Shown here: positions 45,403 through 54,560 of the stretch, piece after piece | Layout: each line of letters opens with the position of its first letter | Position numbering within the stretch: position 1 is the first letter of the stretch | From: Chelativorans sp. YIM 93263 | Lineage (GTDB): Bacteria; Pseudomonadota; Alphaproteobacteria; Rhizobiales; Rhizobiaceae | Reading direction: 5' to 3' | Assembly (NCBI RefSeq): GCF_028767125.1 | Contig: NZ_JAKCWP010000008.1 | Span: 161,454-225,453, forward strand | DNA length: 64,000 nucleotides | Notes under the pieces: model-generated | What the model was told of the DNA's origin: nothing | The model's input: the letters and a program-made list of their open reading frames with translations, nothing else | Databases searched by the model: none | Program-made: the position numbers and the translations under genes

Positions 45403-46425
45403 CTACATCGTCCAGGCATGCGCGCGGCGGATGATGCGCAGCCAATCAAGGGCAACGTAGTATGATGTCTTTCGGTTTGCCCGTGGCTGCTTCGGGTCCA
45501 GGATCACCGAGAGGTGATAGATCAGGGCGCCGGCCAATGCGTTTGACGCGCCTGCGATCCAATAGGCGGCGCGAACGTCGTCTGTCAGCTTTCGTGGCAT
45601 GCCGAAAGCCGAAAGGTAGCGCCGAAAATACGTGTCGTGCAGGCGCTGGGCCTCAAATTCCCAGAAACGCAGGGTCTGAAGCCACGAACTTACGTCCTCC
45701 AGCGGCGAGCCCATGCGTGCGCGCCCCCAGTCGATTAGAACGGGGTGGTCCTGCCCCCTTCTTCGGCGCACCAGGGCGTTACCGGGATGCACGTCGCCGT
45801 GGATCGGTCGGCAGCCGAAGGGCTGTTCGTTCAACAACTGTCGGCGAAGCCCCGGCAGTGCTTCGATCACGCGGCGGATGACGCGCAGGTTACGCGCAAG
45901 ACTGCCTATTTCGGGATTATAGCGGTTCTGGTCGAGCACGGTATAGGCGCTGTTGCCCATCGTCACCAGTTCATGTTCGAAATCCCATTCGGGAAGCCTG
46001 ACCTCGTTCGACCGGACCGAGGTATGAAAACGGCCCAGTTGCGTCAGCATGCCGCTGGTGACAGCGGCGTCTCCCCATGGCCACGCACGTGTCTTGCGGA
46101 CGGCCTCGAGCAGGATGATCGCGCCGTCCGGTCCCTGCCTTCGAGTCGCCAGCAGTTCCGGCGCGATCTCCGGCGCATGGTTGGCAACGAGCGTTTCATA
46201 AACGGCGGCTTCGCGGGCAGGACGCCCTTCAAGCCGTTTCACTACGGTACGCATTGTCGCCGCACGGTCACGCGGGTCCCGATACCGTGCCGTTACGAGT
46301 GATGTCTCAACCGCTTCCGTCCCTCCAAAGACCTTCCTTTCGAGTTCCAGATTTCTAGGCCGAATGCCACTGCGGGCGGCGATGACATCACCGACCACCT
46401 GGCGTATTTTTCCCTCGATTTCCAT
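45403..46425 (-). CDS. Phosphotransferase, aminoglycoside-phosphotransferase superfamily
   Basis: A 340-residue APH/choline-kinase-fold protein. The catalytic loop is HGDVHPGNALV and the metal-binding motif is LIDWGRARMGSPLEDV, so both catalytic Asp residues are present. EAVRKTRAWPWGD lies at the hinge region. It may phosphorylate a small hydroxyl compound; aminoglycoside resistance is not implied. It is a single gene with a weak ribosome-binding site. Confidence 0.83.
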   Translation of the reverse strand: MEIEGKIRQVVGDVIAARSGIRPRNLELERKVFGGTEAVETSLVTARYRDPRDRAATMRTVVKRLEGRPAREAAVYETLVANHAPEIAPELLATRRQGPDGAIILLEAVRKTRAWPWGDAAVTSGMLTQLGRFHTSVRSNEVRLPEWDFEHELVTMGNSAYTVLDQNRYNPEIGSLARNLRVIRRVIEALPGLRRQLLNEQPFGCRPIHGDVHPGNALVRRRRGQDHPVLIDWGRARMGSPLEDVSSWLQTLRFWEFEAQRLHDTYFRRYLSAFGMPRKLTDDVRAAYWIAGASNALAGALIYHLSVILDPKQPRANRKTSYYVALDWLRIIRRAHAWTM

Positions 46426-46621
46426 GACCCCAGTCTGGGATCGAACTTAAATCCATTCAACCCTGCGCCTGCTTTTCGCGGTGCCGGTTCCATACACCAA
46501 CGCTTGCCGACGCTAAGGAGTGGCTCAAACACCTGGCGGAACATGACTTTAGCGGTTATGCGTTCGGCTGGAAGGGCTGCTTCATTTGAGGCACTCGATG
46601 ACGGAGCAATGCGCACGAAGG

Positions 46622-46642
46622 GCGTGGCAATGCCACGCAGGA
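46622..46642 (+). promoter_or_regulatory. Hairpin abutting the Shine-Dalgarno of the 53-codon gene
   Basis: A 7-bp stem GCGTGGC/GCCACGC with a 3-base loop (46622-46638) directly joins AGGA (46639-46642), four bases before the ATG at 46647. It could influence translation of the small gene. Confidence 0.5.
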
Positions 46643-46646
46643 TGAG

Positions 46647-46808
46647 ATGGATGACAAGTATTCCTCAATAACCGTGGGAATGGCGATCGGCGCTGCTATC
46701 GGCACAGCAATCGGTCTGTCGCTCGATAAACTGCCGGTCGGAATTGCAATCGGTGTTGCAATCGGCGCAGCCGTCGGCATGGCCTCCAATTCTGGCAGAG
46801 GAAAGTAG
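46647..46808 (+). CDS. Small glycine-zipper membrane protein, 53 residues
   Basis: A short gene of 53 codons. The protein starts MDDKYSSITVG and has two Gly-zipper segments, MAIGAAIGTAIGLSLD and VGIAIGVAIGAAVGMA, joined by KLPVG, and ends in a basic SNSGRGK tail. The repeated A/V-I-G-x-A-I-G spacing suits close helix packing in a membrane. AGGA lies four bases before the ATG. The reverse strand frame of 77 codons covers the same DNA but looks like its shadow. Function unknown; similar small glycine-zipper proteins exist in many bacteria. Confidence 0.75.
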   Translation: MDDKYSSITVGMAIGAAIGTAIGLSLDKLPVGIAIGVAIGAAVGMASNSGRGK

Positions 46809-46834
46809 GCGCAGCAAAGCCTTGGCTATCGCCT

Positions 46835-48484
46835 CTAACTCCCCTCGCGGATCTGTGTAAGCGTGCGCGTCGGCGTCAGGGCTTCCGCATCGAGCTTGAT
46901 TTCGATGATCGCAGGCTTGCCGCTTCGGCGCGCGCGCTCGAAGGCTGCCGCGAATTCATCCGTCTTCTCCACGGTTTCGCCATGTCCGCCATAGGCACGG
47001 GCGAGTGCTGCGAAGTCCGGGTTTTGCAAATCCGTGCCAGAGACGCGGCCAGGGTAATGACGCTCCTGGTGCATGCGGATCGTGCCATAGGTACCGTTGT
47101 TCACCACAAGCACGATGATCGGCAGGTCGTGCTGGATGGCGGTGGCGAATTCCTGGCCGTTCATGAGGAAGCAGCCGTCGCCGGCAAAGGCGATCACTTC
47201 GCGCTCCGGAAACAGGTCTTTCGCCGCCACCGCTGCCGGCGTGCCGTAGCCCATGGAGCCTGAGGTGGGAGCCGCCTGGCTGTTGAAGCGGCGGAAACGG
47301 TGGAAGCGGTGCAGCCAAGTGGCGTAGTTGCCCGCACCGTTGGTGAGGATTGCATCTTCGGGCAGGTTTTCCTCCAGCCATGCCATGATGGGCCCCATCT
47401 TCACCGGACCAGGACCAGTGGAAGGCGGGGTCGACCATTCCAGGTAGGACTGATGCAATTCCTCCGTTAGAGGCGCCCAAGCCGGCTGGTTGGCCGGGGA
47501 GAGCTCGGCAAAAGCCGAGGCGAAGGAAGCTGGAGTGGCGTTGATGGCGAGCGTCGGTCGGTAAACCCGTCCGAGCTCGTGCGGGTCGGGATAGATATGG
47601 ACCAGCTTCTGGTCGGGGTAGGGGCTCTTTACCAGCGTGTAGTCGGAGGAGGGCATCTCGCCGAAACGGCAGCCGACGAGGAGCACAAGGTCGGCCTCCT
47701 TGATGTACTGGCCGAGCTTGGGATTGACGCCGATGCCGATGTCCCCGGCATAGCAGGAATGCAACTGGTCGCAGAGCGCCTGGCGGCGGAAGGAACAGCC
47801 CGCGGGAAGCGCCCAGCGCTTTAGCGCCGCGCACATCTGTCTCACCGCGTCTTCGCTCCAACGTGTGCCGCCCAGAATGACGAAGGGCCGCTCCGCGTCG
47901 GCCAGAAGTGCAGCCAGCTTTTCCATCTCTTCCGCGCCTGGCCGGGTTTCGACCGGCGTATAGGGCAGGGCGGCGGGTGCGTCCACCGCTTCAGTCAGCA
48001 TGTCCTCGGGAAGCGAGACGACCACCGGGCCGGGGCGTCCGGAGGTGGCCACCGCGAACGCGCGCGTGACAAGCTCCGGGATTCGGGCGGCATCGTCGAT
48101 CTCGACCACCCACTTCGCCATTGAGCCGTAGAAGGCCTTGTAGTCCACTTCCTGGAAAGCTTCGCGCTCCTTGATCCCGCGCGCCACCTGGCCGATGAAG
48201 AGGATCATCGGGTTGGAATCCTGCGCGGCGATGTGGACGCCGGCGGACGCGTTCGTCGCGCCGGGGCCGCGGGTGACGAAGCAGATGCCGGGGCGGCCGG
48301 TGAGCCGTCCATGGCAGTCTGCCATCATGGCCGCACCCCCTTCCTGGCGGCAGACAATGGTGCGGATATCCGAATCGTGGAGCGCGTCGAGCACGGCGAG
48401 ATAGCTTTCTCCCGGCACGCAATAGAGCCGGTCGACGCCGTTGGTCTCCAGCGCCTCGACGATAAGCTGTCCACCCGTCTTCAT
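46835..48484 (-). CDS. Thiamine-pyrophosphate-dependent lyase/acetolactate-synthase-like enzyme
   Basis: A 549-residue TPP enzyme of the acetolactate synthase/benzoylformate decarboxylase superfamily. Features: the activating Glu in CRQEGGAAMMADCHGRLTG, GPGATNASAGVHIAAQD, the middle domain with LLVGCRFGEMPS, and the TPP motif GDGCFLMNGQEFATAIQHDLPIIVLVVNNGTYGTI read in parts. No regulatory subunit lies nearby, so a biosynthetic acetolactate synthase is unlikely. The start overlaps the stop of a class III CoA-transferase (ATGA), so the two act together. Oxalyl-CoA or 2-hydroxyacyl-CoA lyase chemistry is possible but not shown. Confidence 0.88.
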   Translation of the reverse strand: MKTGGQLIVEALETNGVDRLYCVPGESYLAVLDALHDSDIRTIVCRQEGGAAMMADCHGRLTGRPGICFVTRGPGATNASAGVHIAAQDSNPMILFIGQVARGIKEREAFQEVDYKAFYGSMAKWVVEIDDAARIPELVTRAFAVATSGRPGPVVVSLPEDMLTEAVDAPAALPYTPVETRPGAEEMEKLAALLADAERPFVILGGTRWSEDAVRQMCAALKRWALPAGCSFRRQALCDQLHSCYAGDIGIGVNPKLGQYIKEADLVLLVGCRFGEMPSSDYTLVKSPYPDQKLVHIYPDPHELGRVYRPTLAINATPASFASAFAELSPANQPAWAPLTEELHQSYLEWSTPPSTGPGPVKMGPIMAWLEENLPEDAILTNGAGNYATWLHRFHRFRRFNSQAAPTSGSMGYGTPAAVAAKDLFPEREVIAFAGDGCFLMNGQEFATAIQHDLPIIVLVVNNGTYGTIRMHQERHYPGRVSGTDLQNPDFAALARAYGGHGETVEKTDEFAAAFERARRSGKPAIIEIKLDAEALTPTRTLTQIREGS

Positions 48485-49653
48485 GAATCTTCTCCCAGTT
48501 CGCGCAGGATTTCTTTCGTGTGTTCGCCCAGCCGCGGCGACGGCCGCTCATAGGACAACGGCGTTTGCGACATAACCATCGGCGCGCGGACGGAGGGCAA
48601 GGCATTGCCGGCGTCGTCCTTGAGCTTCAGTTGCATGCCGCGAGCGATTGTCTGGGGGTCGGCAAACATCTCGGCGATAGTGTTGATGGGACTTGCCGGT
48701 ACCGAAGCCTCTTCCAGCCTTTTCAGAAGTTCGTCGCGGGTAAAAGTCTTCAGCACCGGATCGATCTCGGCGCGCAGCGCATCGCGATTGGCCACGCGCA
48801 CGGCGTTGGTCGCGAAATCAGGATTGTCGGCGAGCACCTTCCGTCCGATGACTTCGCAGAAGCGGGCAAACTGCCCGTCATTGCCCACGGCCAGAATGAA
48901 ATGTCCGTCCTTCACCTCGAACACCTCATAGGGCGCGATGTTCGGATGGGCATTGCCCATCCGCTGCGGCGCGTTGCCCGAAACGAGATAGTTCAGGTTC
49001 TGGTTGGCAAGAACCGAGACCTGTGTGTCGAATAATGCCATATCGATGTGCTGGCCCTGGCCGGTCTTCTCGGCATGGCGTAGCGCGGCCTGAATCGCGA
49101 TGACGGAGTAAAGTCCAGTGAAGATATCGCTGACGGCCACGCCCACCTTCTGCGGCTCGCCTTCGGCCGGACCGGTGACCGACATCAGGCCGGACATGCC
49201 CTGAATGATGAAGTCGTAGCCCGCGCGTGGCGCATAGGGCCCGTCCTGGCCGAAGCCGGTGATGGAACAATAGACGAGGCGCGGATTGATCTGTTTCACG
49301 CTCTCGTAGTCCAGGCCGTATTTCTTCAAGCCGCCAAGCTTGAAATTCTCGATCAGGATGTCGGCCGATCGGATCAGTTTCAAGAGTCTTTCCCGGTCTC
49401 GCTCTTGGGCGAAGTCCAGCGCGACCGAGCGCTTGCCGCGATTGGTGGCATGGTAATAAGCGGCCGAAAGGTTCTCGCCCTCCTCGCCCATGATGAAAGG
49501 CGGGCCCCACCGGCGCGTATCGTCGCCGCCATCGGGATTTTCCACCTTAATGACATCGGCGCCGAGATCGGCCAGGAGCTGGCCGGCCCAGGGACCGGCG
49601 AGAATGCGCGCAAGCTCGATGACGCGGATGCCTTTCAGCGGCGATTCTGCCAT
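48481..49653 (-). CDS. Class III CoA-transferase (CaiB/BaiF family)
   Basis: A 390-residue CoA-transferase of family III (formyl-CoA:oxalate, L-carnitine and succinyl-CoA-dependent types). Hallmarks: PLKGIRVIELARILAGPWAGQLLADLGADVIKVENP in parts, the catalytic Asp in HIDMALFDTQVSVL, and ILAVGNDGQFARFCEVIG. It would activate an acid to its CoA thioester. The ATG at 49653 begins the conserved domain. It overlaps the TPP-lyase gene by four bases, so the likely sequence is CoA activation followed by a TPP-dependent cleavage. Confidence 0.9.
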   Translation of the reverse strand: MAESPLKGIRVIELARILAGPWAGQLLADLGADVIKVENPDGGDDTRRWGPPFIMGEEGENLSAAYYHATNRGKRSVALDFAQERDRERLLKLIRSADILIENFKLGGLKKYGLDYESVKQINPRLVYCSITGFGQDGPYAPRAGYDFIIQGMSGLMSVTGPAEGEPQKVGVAVSDIFTGLYSVIAIQAALRHAEKTGQGQHIDMALFDTQVSVLANQNLNYLVSGNAPQRMGNAHPNIAPYEVFEVKDGHFILAVGNDGQFARFCEVIGRKVLADNPDFATNAVRVANRDALRAEIDPVLKTFTRDELLKRLEEASVPASPINTIAEMFADPQTIARGMQLKLKDDAGNALPSVRAPMVMSQTPLSYERPSPRLGEHTKEILRELGEDS

Positions 49654-49747
49654 GGATCGGGATGCCTCTCGGGTGGTCGTTTTGCCGGTTTGCCTAGCAG
49701 ATGCGCGCGCACGCCGCCAGCCGGACGGCCATATCTCGAATTGAGCC

Positions 49748-50677
49748 TCAGCCAACCATACGTTTGGCCCAGTGTGTAAAATCCCGCATTGCCGTGCGGC
49801 TGTCCTTCTCGTTTAGAGATTCGTGGCGGAAATTCGGATAAATCGTTGTTTGCAGATTCGAAAAGCCGCCTGCCCGCAGGGTCTTTTCGAGGCGATACAC
49901 CGCCTTTCCGAAGTCGGTGGAGGGGTCATCTCCGCCGCCCACGAGCTGTATCGGCAAGGGCCTCGGGACGGCGTCCATCGCGTCCCGGCTCGTGATCATC
50001 AGGTTGAATTCGAAGATGTCGCGCCACATGCCGATCGCAGGGGACCAGCCGCATAGCGGGTCATTGAGGTAGTCTTCGATCGCCTTCGGGTCCGTGGAAA
50101 GCCAGTCAAACGGTGTGCGGGCGTCGGGCACTGCTCTTGCCCATGGCTCGAACGTCAAGCGTGGCAGTAGCCGCGAGGGCACGTCGGAGCCCAGGCGAAA
50201 ACGCTCCCAGGCAAGAACGAGCTGTGCCGCGCGGGCAAGCAACCCGTTGGCGTAAGGCATATTCCAGAGCGCGGCGCCCGCTATGCCGTCGGCTTGCCGC
50301 ATCACGGAAACGAGGCCCACCATCGCGCCCATGGAATGGCCGAAGACGATCATCGGCAGGTCGCCATCCATCTTGCGGATGCGCCTGTGAACGGCGGCAA
50401 CGTCCTCGACCACCTTTTCCACCGCCGGCCCCGCCCCGAAGGCGCCAAGCGGCGCGTCCGGCGCCTCGGTGTGGCCATGGCCGCGATGGTCATGCGCATA
50501 GACATGAAATCCGCGCTCAGCCAGATATGAGGCGAACAGCGCATAGCGGCCGGCGTGTTCGGCCAGCCCATGGTTTATCTGCACGACGCCGCGCGGCTTG
50601 CCCCGCGCCTTACAAACGTAAAGGCGCAGTTTGGCCTCGGTGGGTGTCTTCAATGTGGTTGCGATATCGAATGCCAC
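49748..50677 (-). CDS. Alpha/beta hydrolase (monoacylglycerol lipase/lysophospholipase-like)
   Basis: A 309-residue cytosolic serine hydrolase of the Hydrolase_4 group. HGLAEHAGRYALFASYLAERGFHVYAHDHRGHG (in parts) is the family opening, GHSMGAM the nucleophile elbow, and the Asp (GGGDDPSTDF) and His (YPNFRHESLNE) complete the triad. The start is GTG at 50677 with AAGGAG four bases upstream; a longer frame to 50800 is unconserved. It lies 94 bp upstream of the CoA-transferase, same strand, and may feed an acid to it. Confidence 0.87.
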   Translation of the reverse strand: MAFDIATTLKTPTEAKLRLYVCKARGKPRGVVQINHGLAEHAGRYALFASYLAERGFHVYAHDHRGHGHTEAPDAPLGAFGAGPAVEKVVEDVAAVHRRIRKMDGDLPMIVFGHSMGAMVGLVSVMRQADGIAGAALWNMPYANGLLARAAQLVLAWERFRLGSDVPSRLLPRLTFEPWARAVPDARTPFDWLSTDPKAIEDYLNDPLCGWSPAIGMWRDIFEFNLMITSRDAMDAVPRPLPIQLVGGGDDPSTDFGKAVYRLEKTLRAGGFSNLQTTIYPNFRHESLNEKDSRTAMRDFTHWAKRMVG

Positions 50678-50723
50678 GTTGCTCCTTGAGCGCGTTTGGC
50701 CTACATACGCGGTGGTTTCAAAC

Positions 50724-50830
50724 GGTGAATAGTGAAATGGCCGATGGTGAGTAGTTTCGGCGTCTGCCGGACGAAGGCGGGTTCGCCAACTGTTTTCCAT
50801 TCACCATTTACGAGTTCACCATTCACTTCC
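50724..50830. repeat. Clustered GTGAATGG-type repeats in inverted arrangement
   Basis: GGTGAATAGTGAAATGG (50724-50740) and GATGGTGAGTAG (50743-50754) face inverted copies TTCACCATTTAC (50800-50811) and TTCACCATTCAC (50815-50826). The copies are imperfect 7-9-base units. The region lies between divergent genes and could fold into a large imperfect stem. I do not recognise a named repeat family. Confidence 0.5.
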
Positions 50831-50853
50831 AATCCACGGAGCAGATCCGCCCC

Positions 50854-52503
50854 ATGGCACGACAGTTCATCTATCATATGGCCGACCTCAGCAAGGCCTA
50901 CGGGGCCAAGAAGGTCCTGGAAAACGTCAACCTGTCTTTTTACCCCGACGCGAAGATCGGCATTCTCGGCCCGAATGGCGCGGGTAAGTCGACCGTGCTC
51001 AGGATCATGGCCGGCCTCGATAAGGAATTCACGGGCGAGGCCTGGCTGGCCGAGGGCGCCACGTCCGGCTATCTGCCTCAGGAGCCGGAACTCGACCCCA
51101 CGCTCGACGTCATGGGTAACGTGATGGAAGGGGTGGCCGGGAAGAAAGCCATTCTCGACCGCTACAACGAACTCATGATGAATTACTCGGATGAGACGGC
51201 CGAGGAAGCGTCGGAACTGCAGGACAAGATCGACAGCCAAAACCTTTGGGATCTCGACAGCCAGGTTGAGATGGCCATGGAGGCCTTGCGCTGCCCGGCG
51301 CCGGATGCCGACGTGACGAAGCTCTCCGGCGGCGAAAAGCGCCGTGTGGCGCTCTGCAAGCTTCTCCTGCGCCAGCCGGACCTGCTGCTGCTCGACGAGC
51401 CGACGAACCATCTGGACGCCGAGACGACCGCGTGGCTCGAAAAGCACCTGCGCGAGTATCCCGGCGCCGTGATGATCATCACCCACGACCGCTACTTCCT
51501 CGACAACGTGACGGGCTGGATTCTCGAACTCGATCGCGGGCGCGGCATTCCCTACGAGGGAAATTACACGGCGTATCTGGAAAAGAAGGCCAAGCGCCTG
51601 CAACAGGAGGGCCGCGAGGAAGCCGCCCGACAGAAGGCGCTTTCGCGCGAGCGCGAGTGGATTTCTGCCAGCCCCAAGGCACGGCAGGCAAAATCGAAGG
51701 CGCGTATCCGCGCTTATGACGAGCTTGTCCAGTCGGCGGACGACCGCCGTCCCGGTGATGCGCAGATCGTTATCCCTTCGGGAGAGCGGCTCGGCAATCA
51801 GGTGATCGATGTCGAAGACCTGACCAAGGGGTACGGCGACCAGCTTTTGATCGACAATCTCTCCTTCAAGCTGCCGCCCGGCGGTATCGTCGGCGTGATC
51901 GGTCCGAACGGCGCCGGCAAAACCACGCTTTTCCGCATGCTCACAGGGCAGGAGCAGCCGGACAGCGGCGAAATCCGTATCGGCGAGACGGTGAAGCTCG
52001 GCTACGTCGATCAGAGCCGCGATGCGCTCAACCCGGAAAAGACGGTTTGGGAAGAAGTTTCCGGCGGCAGTGACATTCTCAAGCTCGGCAAACATGAAAT
52101 TAATTCCCGGGCCTACTGCTCTTCCTTCAATTTCAAGGGCGGCGACCAGCAGCAGAAAGTCGGCACGCTTTCCGGCGGACAGCGTAACCGGGTGCACATG
52201 GCCAAACTCCTGAAGGACGGCGGCAATGTTCTCCTGCTCGATGAGCCTACCAACGATCTCGACACAGAGACACTATCCGCGCTGGAGGATGCGCTCGAAA
52301 ACTTCGCCGGCTGCGCCGTCATCATCAGCCATGACCGCATGTTCCTCGATCGCCTGGCCACGCATATTCTCGCCTTCGAAGGTGACAGCCATGTCGAGTG
52401 GTTTGAAGGAAACTTCGAGGACTACGAGGCTGACAAAATTCGGCGTCTGGGACCGGACAGCGTAAATCCTAGGCGGGTAACCTATAAGCGGCTAACGAGA
52501 TAA
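50854..52503 (+). CDS. ettA: Energy-dependent translational throttle protein EttA (ABC-F)
   Basis: A 549-residue ABC-F ATPase that binds the ribosomal E site and regulates entry into elongation according to ATP/ADP. Module 1: [30 protein letters not shown]. Module 2: [30 protein letters not shown]. The linker between them carries [26 protein letters not shown], the P-site tRNA interaction motif. Length matches EttA exactly (about 555). The ATG at 50854 has only a distant GGAG. Confidence 0.95.
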   Translation: MARQFIYHMADLSKAYGAKKVLENVNLSFYPDAKIGILGPNGAGKSTVLRIMAGLDKEFTGEAWLAEGATSGYLPQEPELDPTLDVMGNVMEGVAGKKAILDRYNELMMNYSDETAEEASELQDKIDSQNLWDLDSQVEMAMEALRCPAPDADVTKLSGGEKRRVALCKLLLRQPDLLLLDEPTNHLDAETTAWLEKHLREYPGAVMIITHDRYFLDNVTGWILELDRGRGIPYEGNYTAYLEKKAKRLQQEGREEAARQKALSREREWISASPKARQAKSKARIRAYDELVQSADDRRPGDAQIVIPSGERLGNQVIDVEDLTKGYGDQLLIDNLSFKLPPGGIVGVIGPNGAGKTTLFRMLTGQEQPDSGEIRIGETVKLGYVDQSRDALNPEKTVWEEVSGGSDILKLGKHEINSRAYCSSFNFKGGDQQQKVGTLSGGQRNRVHMAKLLKDGGNVLLLDEPTNDLDTETLSALEDALENFAGCAVIISHDRMFLDRLATHILAFEGDSHVEWFEGNFEDYEADKIRRLGPDSVNPRRVTYKRLTR

Positions 52504-52588
52504 GGTCATCCGTCGGTCGGCGCAGTCGTTGAAACTATTGCTGTCGTAGCGCGTTTGTGTCCGATCAAGTCGGGGAACCGCGGGGCTA

Positions 52589-54052
52589 ATGATACCAACA
52601 ATAAACCACCAGCATTTGTTCGAGGTGTTGCCGAGCCCTCACATGGTGCTCGACCGACACTTCAACATTGTTGCGGTGAATAACGCGTATGAGCGCGCGA
52701 CGATGCGTGCGCGCGATGAACTCATAGGCCGGTATCTGTTCGATGTGTTTCCGAATGAGGAGGAAAGCGGGCGTCGTCTGCGGGCTTCGTTCGAACGTGT
52801 ATTCAGGACGGGCAAGCCAGATTCGCTGGCATACATCCCATATGACATTCCCAAACCGGCCGATCAGGGTGGTGGTATGGAGCAGCGGTTCTGGACCGCT
52901 GTTCATACCCCTTTGCAGGACGAGCAAGGAAGGGTCGCCCATCTGCTCCAGAATACGGTCGATGTGACGGAGATCGTGCGTCTGCGGCAAGCGGTCAATC
53001 TACCGTTCCGTTTTCGCGAAACACACCTTCTCGAACGGGCGCGTGAAGCCGAGCGCCAGCGTAGTACACTGATGGCAGAGGGCGAGGATTTCAGGCGCCT
53101 TTTTCAGCAGGCCCCCGGCTTTTTTGCGGTTGTCTCCGGTCCGGAGCACGTTTTCACTTTCGCTAATGACTCTTACCTGCGTGTTATAGGCGGGCGGAAT
53201 GTTCTGGGTATGAAAGTGCGAGATGCCCTTCCGGAAATCGAGGGCCAAGGTTTCTTCGAATTGCTCGATGGCGTTTATCGCACGGGAACGCCTGCCAGGG
53301 GCGAGGCGGTCCGCGTGATGGTGCAGCCCGAAGAGGGTGGGGAATTGCGAGAGACATTCCTTGATTTCTCTTATGATGCAATTCGCGATGACGAAGACAC
53401 CATAATTGGCGTCTTCGTTCAGGGGATGGATCGAACGGAATCAGTGAGGGCGCATCGCCAGCAGCGCCTTCTACTCGACGAATTGAACCACCGGGTGAAG
53501 AATACGCTTTCAGCGGTGCAGTCCATCGCGGCACAAACGATGCGCTCTGCCCGTGACCTGAAGAGCGCGAACAAGGATCTTGAGGCGCGGATCGTCGCAC
53601 TCTCGAAGGCCCATAATCTTCTCAGTGCGAAGGAGTGGACCGATGCGGAGTTGGCAAACGTCGTTGATCAGGAACTCTCCGCCTATGACCAAAGCCGTAT
53701 CGAGACAGGCGGATCGAAAGTGGCGCTGGATCCCAAAACAGCGATCGCTCTCGCTCTGGTTCTGCACGAATTGACTACCAACGCGGCGAAGTATGGTGCG
53801 CTTTCATCGTCGCAGGGACATTTGAGCGTGACATGGCAAGCGTTGCCAGATCGGACACTGTCTCTCGCCTGGATGGAGCGGACCGACAACCCTGTCGCTC
53901 CGCCTGAAAGGCATGGTTTCGGTTCTCGCATGATCGAGCGGGTCATTTCCGGCGAACTCGGTGGTACTTATGAAAACCGCTATGCTCGTGAGGGTTTTTC
54001 CTGCCGAATTTCGGTGCCCCTCCGTACGAGGGAGTTGAACGAATGTCATTAA
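52589..54052 (+). CDS. HWE-family sensor histidine kinase with two PAS domains
   Basis: A soluble sensor kinase of 487 residues, with no membrane segment. PAS 1 lies at about 8-125 (LPSPHMVLDRHFNIVAVNNAYE) and PAS 2 at about 165-290 (LFQQAPGFFAVVSGPEHVFTFANDSYLRVIG), each a small-molecule or light-sensing candidate. The HWE/HisKA_2 phosphoacceptor is LLDELNHRVKNTL with His301. The catalytic domain has the N box LALVLHELTTNAAKYGAL and G box HGFGSRMIERVI. It overlaps a single-domain response regulator by 10 bases, its evident partner. Signal unknown; no LOV cysteine is visible. Confidence 0.91.
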   Translation: MIPTINHQHLFEVLPSPHMVLDRHFNIVAVNNAYERATMRARDELIGRYLFDVFPNEEESGRRLRASFERVFRTGKPDSLAYIPYDIPKPADQGGGMEQRFWTAVHTPLQDEQGRVAHLLQNTVDVTEIVRLRQAVNLPFRFRETHLLERAREAERQRSTLMAEGEDFRRLFQQAPGFFAVVSGPEHVFTFANDSYLRVIGGRNVLGMKVRDALPEIEGQGFFELLDGVYRTGTPARGEAVRVMVQPEEGGELRETFLDFSYDAIRDDEDTIIGVFVQGMDRTESVRAHRQQRLLLDELNHRVKNTLSAVQSIAAQTMRSARDLKSANKDLEARIVALSKAHNLLSAKEWTDAELANVVDQELSAYDQSRIETGGSKVALDPKTAIALALVLHELTTNAAKYGALSSSQGHLSVTWQALPDRTLSLAWMERTDNPVAPPERHGFGSRMIERVISGELGGTYENRYAREGFSCRISVPLRTRELNECH

Positions 54053-54435
54053 ATACGACAACTACAAACTATGACGGCCTGCGTGTCTACGTGGTCGAGG
54101 ACGAGGCCTTGGTGGCCATGAATCTTGAAATGATTCTGGAAGAGCTCGGCTGCGTCATCGCCGCTACCGCGATGCGATTCGACCAGGCCGAGCAAATGAT
54201 CAATGAGGGTATCGAGGCGGACGTGGCTATTTTGGACGTTAATCTCGGCGGCCTGAACGTGTTTCCCCTTGCCGAGCGTCTCATCGAAAGAGGCATTCCG
54301 GTGGTATTCGCCACCGGTTATGACGAGTCAGGCATCGATGATGCGTGGCACGGGACGCCGACCTTGCAAAAGCCCTATACGGCCGAGGATGTTGACCGCG
54401 GGCTCGCGATGGTGCTCGCGGCAAGGCAATCGTAA
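54043..54435 (+). CDS. Single-domain response regulator
   Basis: A 130-residue CheY-like receiver. The phosphorylation site is Asp65 (ADVAILDVNLGG), the acidic pocket is VEDEAL (D20, E21), the switch Thr91 is in VVFATGYDE, and Lys110 (LQKPYT). The domain ends at 130 residues with no output domain, so it acts through protein contacts or as a phosphate relay. The start overlaps the HWE kinase by 10 bases. It lacks the sigma-like domain of PhyR, so it is not the PhyR anti-anti-sigma factor. Confidence 0.91.
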   Translation: MSLNTTTTNYDGLRVYVVEDEALVAMNLEMILEELGCVIAATAMRFDQAEQMINEGIEADVAILDVNLGGLNVFPLAERLIERGIPVVFATGYDESGIDDAWHGTPTLQKPYTAEDVDRGLAMVLAARQS

Positions 54436-54560
54436 ATTTCTCACGAGGAAGTTGCAGTATTCGCATTCCCTTAGGCATTTGAAAGTAGTATCGGTCTGCA
54501 AGGGGGAGAGGGGCCAACTCGGGCCCCGATCCGGGCACGCAATAGAACGGCAGGTCGAGC

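Noticed and set aside
46538..46566. GGAAC and CGTT before the 53-codon gene, as an EcfG promoter
   Set aside because: The spacing of 18 bases is outside the usual 16-17.
46556..46789. A 77-codon minus-strand frame opposite the glycine-zipper gene
   Set aside because: Its Ala/Ile/Pro repeats mirror the Gly/Ile/Ala codons of the + strand gene, which has the better ribosome-binding site.
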